DNA from: Archegozetes longisetosus
Lineage: Eukaryota; Arthropoda; Arachnida; Sarcoptiformes; Trhypochthoniidae
DNA length: 64,000 nt
Assembly (NCBI GenBank): GCA_018873245.2
Contig: JAEMBT020000008.1
Span: 15,996,090 to 16,060,089, forward strand
Reading direction: 5' to 3'
The notes beneath the pieces were generated by a model. That model ran no database searches. It saw nothing but the letters and a program-made list of their open reading frames with translations, and was not told the DNA's origin. This document shows, piece after piece, positions 26,501 through 38,201 of this stretch (positions are counted from its first letter, which is position 1; every line of letters starts with the position of its first letter). Both the position numbers and the translations under genes were made by a program.

Positions 26501-28264
26501 TCACAATAATCAGTGACTGAACACTATTTCCTTAATATTCTCGTCACAATAACTTATTTGTTTTTAATGTGAAATACGAACTAAAATTTAGAAATCAAAG
26601 ATGTCATTAAATAAAGCTATGAACTACGAATTTTGTATTGAACGTGGTGCGTATAACCTCACGTAAAGTCGATATGAAATCTGTAAGTGAAGTAAATGTC
26701 TACTTTTAAAAGATGAATGTAAACATCTGAATTCCTTTTGATGACCAAAATCCCCAAGTCATACATTAGTTCATTTGATTTACGATCACAATATAATATG
26801 AATATATATAATATGAAGATATTTGCTTATCGTTTTGTTTAATGCCCTCTCAACTAAATCTCTTTTCTTTAACCGTCTCAATAGATCGGATCATTTACTG
26901 CTGTTCGTGTGGCCAGGATGGTATCTACCACTGTCAACATCTCTAATATAGAGGGGATATAAGAGCAGAAACACTAAACAAAATAATAACAATTCGAGTG
27001 AATGTTCAATCATAAATACATACTGACTAGAGTAATAATAATATATTTGTAACGCAAATGCATTTTGCCAGCTATATTTTGCTAATTCATACTGGAATCT
27101 GTACTGTATATTATCTTTTGCTATGTGGTTGCCCTATAAAGGACTTAGGATCTTCAGCTTGAACTTGATTTAAATCGATTACTTTATTACTAATATCATA
27201 GAAGAATTTGGGCATGCTGTTAATAGAGTTTTGAGTCTGAGTCACTTGAGCATTTGTTGTGAATTGCTCAAGATGAAACAGTCCCACATTTTTAGTCCAT
27301 GGAATCTGGTTCTCTAACACGACAAATTTTGTATTATTGCTTCTACAAATTCGAGTAAGCTTAACACTGAGCTTCACTTCATTGAAGTTGTACTTTACTT
27401 AGAGCACACTATTTTCGAGAAGTTCACTTCTCGAATCTTGACCAAGACTCGACAATTCTTCATTTCCAAATAATATAGAGGGACAAATATTTGACTTTTC
27501 ATCATTTTAGTGATCTTTTGCTCTTAAATTCAATTAAATTTATTTGACGTAGAAATAATCCCCGAACAAGTAATGATTTTCATTTTAACTTGAAATTTGT
27601 ACAAACAAATCTATTTTAATTAAAAATTGACCACTTCATGAATCAACTTTTGATAAATCTCTAAGCGTATATGAACCTTAAATTTTGGATCATTCATAAA
27701 ATATCAATTTGCTAATCGAATTGTTCAGTCTTTTTCATTAGTAGACATTAAAGCATTAAAGTTTTTAAAAATTAATGGTTAATTATAAGAACCAGATCAA
27801 TGAGAATACTTTGCGAGACTCGAATATCCAGACCCAATATCATTCTCTAGTTTCGTTCACTAGAACTTAAACCTTATTTGAAGTTTGATTTTCAATTTTT
27901 TTGCATCTGATTCACTTCCGATTGAAACGCAGTGAAAATTGACTTATCCGTTCAGTGATCGATGAGAAGAATGGAGTGCAGATAACAAACAAGATATTAA
28001 TGATTAATAGCTTTATTTCTATTTAAAGAGGCGGACATAACATACTCATCAACACACTGAAAATTGAGTCATTGAAATAACTTTATCGTAAATGTACACT
28101 ATTATTTTATGGCAAACGAGTCGACAGTTAATTTCATGAAAGCAAATTGCTTTTCAGTTAAAAATTGAATTCTCCATGTGATGCAAGCTTTTTTATAGCG
28201 ACTTCAATATTAGTTCCGCCACTTTATGTAAGTGATTCTACATTAGGAGAAAAAGACGATCCAA
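23542..28264. other. Gene-poor region, 4.7 kb
   Basis: AT-rich with chance open frames. The best is 27111-27377 on minus (88 codons, listed separately). No tRNA, rRNA or repeat family recognised. Confidence 0.45.
27111..27377 (-). CDS. Unassigned open frame or exon, 88 codons
   Basis: It runs open from a possible 3' splice site (CTCTAAG at about 27400) to a stop at 27111, with a balanced amino-acid mix (FVVLENQIPWTKNVGLF, VIDLNQVQAEDPKSF). This is unlike the low-complexity frames of the surroundings. It has no upstream ATG in frame, so it would be a terminal exon or a decayed fragment. I do not recognise the family. Confidence 0.22.
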   Translation of the reverse strand: MKLSVKLTRICRSNNTKFVVLENQIPWTKNVGLFHLEQFTTNAQVTQTQNSINSMPKFFYDISNKVIDLNQVQAEDPKSFIGQPHSKR

Positions 28265-28449
28265 GACTTTTTGCTCTGAAGGGAGCAAAAAGTCCGCTAC
28301 CAAATAGTGAGTCGCACCAATAATTTGAGCGCTGCTAAGGAAACGGCTTAGCCATCAGAGCTTCTTTCCGTCAGATCAAAAAATTTGCCGCTCAAATGAT
28401 TTAACGAGACAGCTCCTCATTCTTGCATAATACTTCTCCGTTGCAAGAA
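28265..28449 (+). other. Cluster of perfect hairpins upstream of the peptide GPCR
   Basis: Four stems in 185 nt: GACTTTTTGCTC/GAGCAAAAAGTC (28265-28276 with 28283-28294, 12 of 12 pairs, 6-nt loop); ATTTGAGCG/CGCTCAAAT (28323-28331 with 28389-28397); nested inside it GCTAAG/CTTAGC (28334-28339 with 28347-28352); and TTCTTGCA/TGCAAGAA (28420-28427 with 28442-28449). The block is clearly more GC-rich than its surroundings and ends about 20 nt before the first possible start codon of the GPCR. A structured 5' UTR or a small non-coding RNA is possible. Which strand is transcribed is inferred from the GPCR. Confidence 0.6.
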
Positions 28450-28468
28450 GGCAAAGTCACTTCAGATA

Positions 28469-31400
28469 GTGAAAAATTCTGATTTTCTTAACAAATTTCG
28501 ACTAAATAAGTCGATCGTATTAATAAAGATGTCAATTATGAATTACACAACGAATCATACTACGATTCGGACAACAGTAAATGATTATAACTTTTTATTA
28601 AATGTAAGTGACGTTTTCAATAACGAATCCGAGTCTAACTGTAATAACGATATGGATATTTCCGTAATTAACTTCACTGAGTTACAATACCCGAGACCAG
28701 AATTGATATCAAATATTTCATGGAAGGATTACTTGGAAATCTTGATTTGTGTCATAGTGATTTGCGCCATTCTCATTGGAAATGGAGGTGTCATAGTTGC
28801 AGTTATTTTAAATCGTTCTCTCCGATCGACTATCAATTACTATTTGACAAATCTGGCTGTTTCTGCTATACTTATTTGTGCTTTTTGTCTATGGGTTAAT
28901 CAGATTGACAGAACAACTAAACCATTCTATACTTTGGGCCCTTTTATGTGCAAATTCAATGCTTTCATACAAAGTAAGTAAATAGAAGATTAATGTTAAG
29001 ATTTGTCTAAAAGTACTTTCAATAGGGATCATATTTTATCGTGTAATATCAATTATGTTATCTAAATATAAGTAATAACCAAGTTCTCGGGTTCAGCCAC
29101 AATCAATGTTTGAATCCAGTAAAAATGGTTTGGTCAAAATCATATGATATCCTAAATCAAAATTGAAAGCTCAAGGTTCTAACAGTCTTGTGAATATTCT
29201 AATTGTAGACTCTATACGTGCCAAATGTTAGTTTGAAAACCAATCAAATAAACTTTTGATTTCAAATGATCGAATCTACCGAAGACTCGCACCACTAAAT
29301 TATACATTAAGCAAACATAAGAAGTCAAATATTAGGTTGTTCGGAAAGTATTCTATTTTTTATTTTTAAAAAAAATGCAATAAAAGCATTAAAATAATAG
29401 AACAGTTGAATTTGAACAATTGAATCTCTTGGCTAGTTCTCGGGTGGTTAGACACGAGTTTTTCTCAAAGGCTACCCTCAAGAGGTCATTGTCTAACTCC
29501 GTCCGTCTTCCCGAACGAAAACTATCTTCAAGACCAAAATCTTCCGGTCGGAATCTGCGGAACCGATACTGACATTTGGAGGAATCCAATAGTCTCCATA
29601 AACACGATAAATATTTCTCGTGGCCTCCGTGGCCTTACCACCTTTCTTAAACTCACATACAATGTCGAATGTGGACTTGGCCTGTAGATATGACGGCTAC
29701 ATAAGACACTATTAACTAAAATTTTTTAATGAAAAATTTAAAGATAAAAAACTGCACTTGAGTTTAGCGCTTCGATTTGATAAGTAAACAAATCTAAAAC
29801 CGACGTTAGTTACGAGTGTTTTTGACATTAGAAAAATAACTTTCCGAACAGAAATTAAATCTTGTTCAAATGTGATGTGAAACTGGAAATCTTTATTAGA
29901 AAACAAGTACCATAAGTTTCATGGTTTGATTTTGTTAGGATACAATCAACAAAATGTCATTCTTCGGGTTTAATAAAGCATAGAAATGAGAATCAATACG
30001 CTTTAACTGACTGATAAATTAAGGTTTAAATTAAATGATTCGGTAATTTGACATTCCTAGCTGAATGATTTAAACTTTTTCTGTAATGATTTTAAGCCTT
30101 AATTAAAAATACGAACTTTTTTTAATTGAACAAATAAACTGAACACTTTCTTGATTAAATACTTTTACCTAACTTATTAAACACATGAATACGTGGAGCT
30201 CTTTTGAAACTCTGCAAAAGTAATTCAACTTTAATAAGGTTTGTGAACATCCATTGTTACGAATAAATTCATTCAGAATTTCAGATAATTTCTTAAGTTT
30301 TTAATAAAAGTTGATGAAGAAAACTGTGAATACTGGTGTATTTTTACTTTGTCTTCCTGCTTCTAATTTTATGTTTTACGTCAAGTTTAGCTCTTTTTTG
30401 TTCCTAGAACTGGTTGACAAATCAAATTTCAAATAAAATAAGAATCAAGTTGAAGACAACTATTGTTGATTGCATAGCTATTAACTTGGTCACTAATTTT
30501 TATGATTCAAATTTCATATAAAGCCACAAAGCAGTAAAAGCTATTCCTTTTTAAGTTATTTGTATTGAAACATATGAGAAATGAAACAAATAGTAAACCC
30601 TAAGTCAATGTTTGAGGCAAACCATTTAAGAAATCAGATACGATTTTGAATGAAGACTGTAATATAATAAATGACTTGTTTTCTTCGATTGCAACAATGG
30701 TCACGCTTTCCGCAAGAGTTAAGTGAAATATATGACCGGTAATGGGCAAAATGATTTACACTGACCAGCGTTCACTTCATTACTGTAAAAGCTTTGTTGA
30801 TCACTTAATTCATTTTCTGTGGTCATTATTATTCTTTTTGTTCGAATATCTTACTCGACAAAATTTGATTTGACACTGATCTAAGAGAATGAAATACTCA
30901 AATTTTAACCTATCACCAACTTTGCGATAATACTACTCATTATTTTGTTTTCATAAAGAAATCTCTAAAAATGAAACAAAGTTATATGAGAAAAGTAATA
31001 TAATCTGCAGTCTAGCTCTTTTATTTCTACTCTACGCTAAAAGCCCTAAGGCAATGGGGTATAGTTGAATCAATTAGTTGCAGTTTTGTCGTAACTTTAG
31101 ATTCAGTAGAACATTCAATAAAATAGTTGCTCTTGTGCTGAGAGTATTGCATTTTTTGCCACTTTAATGAAATTTTTTTATATTTCTTATATTAATAAAA
31201 GTACTTGAATATATTTTATGCTTTTATTCTCCAAGATTAACCTATAAAAAACTAGTGTATATGTATAATTGATTATATTATATGAGGAATTGAAACAAGA
31301 TTTTGCTTACAGCTCATAGATTTTATATCTTCAGAAAGTTGTTGCGTAAGTATTATCCTTATATTTTGCTAAAAAATCAATGAAGTTACTATAGAATCTT

Positions 31401-34298
31401 AATCAGTTTCTTAAATCTATAATTTATGAATTGACTGAATTCAATATGAATTTAAGGTAAAAATCTATTTTATTATTTATTAAAAGCTTAAAGCTCTGAT
31501 AAAACACATGTGAACTACAGAGAGTATACCCTTCATCTATTGAACGCGTATTGCTATATGAAACAAATCTTAACGGTCAAAAAGTTTTAATGTCACGATA
31601 AAAACTTTATATAGCTATAAAAATCTGATTACTTCATGTATATATTTTATTAATCTAGTTCGCAAAGTTCAGAGTAGTTTTGCTCTTAAATATATTGTTA
31701 GATTCTGTTGTTGTGTAGTTATTTGACAATTTGCCTCAACTCAAATATTCTCTAAGACTTGGGTAATATTCACTTACTTTACGCTTAAATAGTACGAGCT
31801 TTGATTATTTAGCGAATAAAATTCTTAAGTTGCGTCTCTATGGCATTTCTCCTTAACTATTTTGTAACTTTGCTCGTAACCTTTGATAAATATTTTCTCT
31901 AATCCACGAAATATCAAGTTTAAAGCAAAAGCTTAGCTCAATATAATATAAATCTAAAAATTTGTGAACATATAATTGTTTGAGAGGCATCAATTCAAAG
32001 TAATTTGATGCTTAAGTCACATTTAGAAATCTCACTCAACTTTGAGAAATAGATAAATAAATGTTTAAGTGAAAATAAATCCTATTTTAAAGAAGATGAA
32101 CTTAGCATTTAGAAACCCTACTTAAAGTTTGAGTTTTGCATATCTAAGCTTTGCTGGGCTTATATCTCATTACACTTATAGAAAGATCGTTTATACACAA
32201 ATTTTAAATCGTTAACCCGAAGGTATAAAAAGATTTACTTAAAAAGTGACTTGCATACAATTGTGAGCGACATAAATAATTGAGTGCTTTACTCTTTCAG
32301 AGTTCCTAAATATTTGTTTTCAAATCAGAAGTAACTGTTTGCAAAGACAAATTCACAATTAAATAGGATTTTAGAGCTTTCAATCTCTTGAAAAATGGGA
32401 GCAGATCCTGATTCAGTTTATGAAAGTTTAGGATTGCATCAAATGGATTTGATCATTTTTTTCGATTCAATAAATCTATTTTTGTGAATATTTTTAGTGA
32501 CATGTCTCACATCTTCAGTGCTAACCTTATCAGCGATTTCTTGCGATCGATTTGTGGCGATACTCTATCCTCTAAGAGTTCGTGTGACGAAACAACGGAC
32601 TGGTTTGATCATTACTGTGATTTGGCTCATCTCTTTAGTAGTGTCAATACCATTCCTTTTGTATCGCAAGCATCATGTAATTCAGGTATTGTTTCTAATT
32701 GTTACTTCTATCTCGAAGATATGACTTGACAAATTCAAAACACAAATGTAAACTGCCATGAAACTTTGAAGATAACACGCTAAATTTTAGAAAAGTCAAA
32801 TTGAATAATGAATTTACACACTAAAACACAAACAATACTAAGTTATTGTGATAAGGGCTTTTTAGACAGAACACTTTATAGAGATCCACAGAGCTTTCAT
32901 CTCAGCCCACGCTGCATAACATTTAGTTTATACCAATCATTATTCATAGGGTAATCTGAGTGCCAACTTTAATTAATTTTCATGATCTAATACACAATAA
33001 ATTACACAAAAAGCGTTCATTTATTATTGCTTAACTTTTTAGTCTCCAGTTCAGAAAAATTAGTCCACATTCGCCAATTGAAATGATCTAAAAAGTTCAG
33101 TTTATCAAATCAATTACTTTTGTAATTGAAAATTCGTGTCACAAGAACGACATATTATACATAAAATTAAGTTTTTTACGCCAGATTAAATTGAATTTTG
33201 TATCGATTTGAACAAAGCATTACGCTCACTATTATCTGTCCTTAAGAACTAAATTTTTAAGCTAAATATCTACTGTTTGATTAGTGGAGGGATCGAACTG
33301 AGTGGCGATGCATCGAAACATGGCCAACACCGAGAAAATTCGATATTGAACGCGGACAATGCATTACATTGAATACGATCAAACAGCTATATTACACAGC
33401 CGTTACTATAATGTTATTTTTCATACCTGTTTTGGTGATGGCCAGCGCTTATTCTATGATTATCAGAAAATTATGGATTCGTGTAGTTCCTGGAGAAACG
33501 GTCTACAAAAATGGACCATCGGCTCAAATGACATACAAAAAAAGAGTATTTCATTTTTAAAATTTTGAGATTGAGTTTATGTTTACATCGCTTTAACTTT
33601 TAAAGGTTATAAAAATGGTTTGCATGGTTTTAATTGTTTTTGTCATCTCTTGGATGCCACTTCAGATAATTGTTCTTTATTCACAATTCGGTCATTCATC
33701 TCATGATTCGGGAGAAGTAAGTGAAACATTGACATTTCAATCATATTTAGTGTCAGATTATACTGTATATACTCACAATAGATAATAGACACTTAAATTA
33801 TGATTTTGAATCATACTTAATCTTAACTTAAAGCTACCGAAATGGTTTTCGAGCCTGTCTTACATCTCACATTTCATCGCTTATGGCTCTTCTGCCACTA
33901 ATCCTATAATTTACGGAGGATTTAACAAAAACTTTAGGGAATCTCTCTACGCTCTGTTGCGTTGCAAGTTCTCTCTAGTAAATCGACCAAACAGTGAGTT
34001 TTATTCAAATTTATGCTTTATTTGTGCCATATATTGTCTATCAGCAGACTTGATATAAAACTATAAGTTTTGTAATTTTGATTTGTTTTTCAAGTGGTTT
34101 CAGTCATTTTTTATAGTATTATATTTTTTAAGTAGATTATTGTTTAATGTTATGAATGAGATGTTAGAATATTATTTTCTTACGAAACTCTGTTCTTCTT
34201 TTATAGCTCATCAGTCAATTGAAGCGCACCTAACACTAACAAGACAAAATCACAGCCCGAATAACCTGTCAAAAATAGCTTTTGCTGGTCAATGCTAA
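28469..34298 (+). CDS. Rhodopsin-family (class A) neuropeptide receptor
   Basis: Six exons: 28469-28973, 32498-32685, 33285-33545, 33606-33716, 33834-33993, 34207-34298. All GT-AG and in phase, they encode up to 438 aa. An N-glycosylation-rich N-terminus is followed by TM1 (ILIGNGGVIVAV), TM2 (YYLTNLAVS), TM3 (LTLSAISCDRFVAILYPL), TM4 (IITVIWLISLVVSIPFLL), an ECL2 with Cys and WRDRTEWRCIETWP, TM5, TM6 (ISWMPLQ) and TM7 (SSATNPIIYGGFN). The pattern suits the NPY/NPFF/QRFP/SIFamide-like peptide receptor group, but I cannot name the ligand. The usual DRY is CDRF. The start may instead be the Met at 28529 or 28538; no strong context decides. Intron 1 (3.5 kb) contains a mariner remnant. Confidence 0.85.
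29333..29859 (-). mobile_element. Internally deleted mariner element
   Basis: The left end GGTTGTTCGGAAAGTA follows TTA, and the right end reads ACTTTCCGAACA, giving mariner-type inverted termini. Length is about 0.5 kb against about 1.3 kb for a full element. On the minus strand, 29389-about 29670 encodes the N-terminal transposase part: EFKKGGKATEATRNIYRVYG, then in another frame RFRPEDFGLEDSFRSGRRTELD and the second helix-turn-helix LTTRELAKRFNCSNSTV. The catalytic DDD domain is missing and at least one frameshift is present, so it is dead. It sits in intron 1 of the peptide receptor. Confidence 0.85.
29860..32497. other. Remainder of GPCR intron 1
   Basis: AT-rich intron sequence, no gene or clear repeat recognised. 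Confidence 0.5.
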
Positions 34299-34925
34299 CA
34301 TTTAACCATATTAAATATATCTTTACCTACAATTGCCAAGTTAATTCCTAATAATGATTATAATATACAAATAGAATTGTGCGTCACATCACTCACTAAT
34401 CTGAATCGATTCGAAGTCAATCTTTTGGATTTAGAAACAACTGAAACATGAAAACTAATTTTTCTAATAACTAACGCTCAGTTATCTTGATTTGAAACCT
34501 AAAACTTTACTCACTTTTGATAAAGAAATCTATTTGAGAAAATATTTGATTAGGTTTAAAAACAGATAACTTCATATTTAACTTTGTAATGGAAGTATAG
34601 ATAACTTTTGAGTTTGAAGCTTGCGCCAAATTGTTCATTGAGTCAAGTGTAAAATGCTTCGTATTTCCCTAATAAGAAGCTGAAATCTGATATTTTTTTG
34701 CAAAACTCGCCATAATTTAAGAGAGAAGAATGAAGTTCAAGAGCTATAAATCAATATTAGATTACAAAAACATGTTTCAGTTTGAAAGCTTTATTTTCAT
34801 TAAATTTGAAACGTGGAACAAATTTCACTTTTATTCTGTTTATTACTGTATATGACAATAAATCGTAGCTCATAAAGCAATAGAGTAACGAAAGTACTTT
34901 AGAAGTTGTTTAGAAATCTAAAGTA
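34299..34925. other. Intergenic, 3' of the peptide receptor
   Basis: AT-rich and without a gene. The peptide receptor's 3' UTR must lie at the start. Confidence 0.4.
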
Positions 34926-35414
34926 CAGTCATGAAATAAAAGGCATGTTATGACGAATTAATGTTAAAAAAATTGGACTTAGAAAAGTTTTATCAAATGT
35001 GATAATCGACACGATCCTTTGTTATCGCTGACAAAAGAGGTTAAAATCTTTTAGAATCAAAAAATGCAAAGTTTAACATTATGAAATAACGAAAGCACAT
35101 GCTTTCATTAAACATCCCATCATCATAATAACTTGATTTCTCTTTATTTCTATAATCACCTGACCATTGGATCTTTGAAATTATTACTTAAATTATTCAC
35201 ACGTTAATTTGCTTTTTATGAGATATGTTTAATGAAAACATGTGCTTTAGTTAATTCATAATGTTAAACTTTGCATTTTTGATTCTAAAAGATTTTAACC
35301 TCTTTTGTCAGCGATAAGAAAAAATCGTGTCGATTACCACATTTGATAAAACTTTTCTAAGTCCAAATTTTTTCAACATTAATTCGTCATAACATGCCTT
35401 TTATTTCATGACTG
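34926..35414. mobile_element. Foldback MITE with 190-bp arms and TA target duplication
   Basis: The left arm 34926-35115 and right arm 35225-35414 are near-perfect reverse complements over their whole length (ends CAGTCATGAAATAAAAGGCA and its complement). The spacer is only about 109 nt. Both ends are flanked by TA (34924-34925, 35415-35416), the Tc1/mariner target. A CAGT start also fits Tc1-type ends. No coding capacity. The few mismatches between arms indicate a young or conversion-maintained element. The transcript would form a hairpin of about 190 bp. Confidence 0.85.
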
Positions 35415-38201
35415 TACAAAATCAGTGAATAAATGGTGTCATTCACTTTTGTTTATAACAATTTTTGTGATCAAATACTATAATAAAGGTTCAAATTGAT
35501 GTTCTCTTTACTAATGGACGCACCTTTTTATGAGCGTTTCACACAGACTAAGGATTAGCGCCGCACTCATTCGAAGAGTAGCTTAACCCCTTCAAAACTT
35601 GCAAAATCACCTAAACTTTGGCTCCAATTGAAATTCATTTTTAAAATGTTTAATAAAACTGAATAGACTGCTTAACAAGAATTTGACAAATTCTATTTTT
35701 TTTCTAAAGATCAATCAAAACTGGCCATAAGCTAAGATTTTGAAAATTGTGGATAGAAAACACAAATTATTTAGTATGAAACACAGTACTCCTACTTTGC
35801 ACTGTATTGTACGAGCTTTGAAATCAATATATAACTTACTACAGTCGAGCCCACAGTAAGAAAATTACAACTTATAAATGAGGAAATATTGTCTTTAGAA
35901 ACTAAATGTTTTCCTACAATACAATCAAAAATGACTATTTGTGTGGATCCCAGAGTATAATAAGCAGTGCGCGTCTCTTTCAAGTCTAATTATCAGTGAC
36001 ATTTACGTGAGCTTTTAAACTGAAATCATATCTTTAAGCCATGTCATTAAACATAGCGCAAACTTCGATTCAATGATTAAATGAGGAAACTTGTGAAAAT
36101 TGTACATTCAAACTAAAGATTAACAAGCATGAAAAACTTGGTTCAAAATCAACTCAAATACATGTCTCATTTTTAGCAAAATCATCTAATTTAATACTTA
36201 TTTATTAAAGAAAAGATATGCCTCAGGTTTTTGTTTGAAGTATGAACGTTCTTAAAGGATGTTTTAAATTACTAAAATCATTTGTTTAGTTCAAACAAAT
36301 TGATGTATAGACAAAGCACTTAACTCATTTCGTTCCAACTACTAATAAAAAGTAGATAAGTAGCCTTTTATTTATTTTACCAAAATTGCAAAAGTTTAAG
36401 AATAAAGACAAAAAATTCATAATTAGTGACTTAAAGTTGCAAAATACGGTATGGGAATACTTTGTGTGCCCACCACTGTCTTTCTATTACATCTCTTCCT
36501 ATGATTCGTGCTATATCTTCATTTCTATAATTTTGTCAATGGAAAAGTAATATCGAATTAAGCTGTACTTCATCAACAGGCCATCCATTTTTCCAATAAA
36601 CATTTTTGATCAATTCCATAATTATTTTATAAATGGTATAATTTTGTCACAAAATGCACCTACTTTTGTGTTATTTTTTGTGTATTTCAAATGCTTACTT
36701 TGAACTTAATACATGAAATGCGTTCAAATATTCATAGGTTTTAGTATATCATATGAAGTTTTGTTTAAAAGCAAACAAAATCATAGTTACTATCCTCCTA
36801 TTAAAAGTTCATACGCAAGGAATAAGTGCCCTCTGTCTGTACTGTTCTGTTCAAATACTCATTGTTTTATTGACAAATATCTCATAATCTAATAATTGGA
36901 ATATTTGTAAGTTTTCAAATCATCTCTGATTTGATAAAAGATGATTAAAAACTATGAAATAGTTTGATAGAAAAGAAATGCATCATTATCTTCGTCGTAG
37001 CCTCCAACTGGTGGACAATGATTGATCAACAAATCATTTCGTATAAATTATGGGCTTCAGATAGTTCTGTGAGCAGGAAAAAATTCGCATTATTCATGCA
37101 CGTCTTCTAGTAGTTAGATTTTACATTCCGAGTGAACACGCGCTACCATTAGTGCAAAACCTTTTTACCGTGTCCATCGGCTTATGGAGCACGCTACATC
37201 AGGGGTTTTCAATTTGCCTTACTAGCGAGCTGTGGGTTCAAGTCGCAAAGTTTAGCATAGAGTTCTATGAGGATCACGTCATGAGTCCTATACAAGTGGA
37301 ATGCAACCCGAAAAAGTTTGAAGACCATTGCACTATGTTTGGGCTACCGGATTTTGGTTAAAAAAACTTCTAGCTTGGCTGTTAATATATGGAAAATGAT
37401 CTTAACCGAAATTGAGTTTCGAAAAATTTAAAAATACTCAAAATTTAGTTGAAATGAGATAAAAATGGACCTTATTTCAAATATAAATGGGTAGTGATTT
37501 AAGATTCAAATATTAATTAAAGATAGCAAACGTTCTTAAAATCGACTAATGCTATGCTGTAACTACACTCATTCAATCATCAATTATACTTTAATTTGTC
37601 AAATTATGGAATCATTTATGAAGCCAAACAAATGCTTTAAAAACATTGCCTCAATTTATAATTAAAGTCAATACAAAAGCTAAATATTGTTTGAAAAATG
37701 ACTCATCAAATTTTTCTAATACTAGTTTCATGTAATTTAGTTCTAGCTTCGACTCAAAAAAAGATTCAAATTTGGTTCAACATTGGTTGAGCCATTTTAA
37801 AAGCCAATCAATCATCAGTGGGTGAGGCGTTTTTTCTCAGTTCAAATCAGTTAAAACCGATAAATGGTAGCCCGAACTATATTGTACTGTTAATTTGATT
37901 ACCTTCAATTTGAAGATCATTTTTTCGTTCTAAACGCTTAAAAGTTTGCATTTATTTTAACACTTATAATGTTTATTCGATCTTACATATGAATATTTAA
38001 TCATACATTTAAGATACAGGTGTAATACGAATTGACGCCAAATGCTTATGGATTCAACTAAAACATGAAAAAATAAATACTGTTTCAATCGATCGTCAAT
38101 ATTGTTTGTTTCAAAAATAAAGTAATAGCAATCGAATTACATGACAAATGATGATTCTTCTGGCAATTGTAAGGCCTTAAAATGATAAGCTCTCCTAATA
38201 T
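35415..38201. other. Intergenic, 2.8 kb
   Basis: AT-rich, no gene recognised. An isolated CAGGGGTTTTCAA at about 37199 looks like a hAT-transposon end, but no matching second end was found. Confidence 0.4.

Noticed and set aside
37190-37361. hAT-like CAGGGGTTTTCAA end with a 69-codon frame
   Set aside because: Only one end found, no target duplication, and no transposase motif in the frame.
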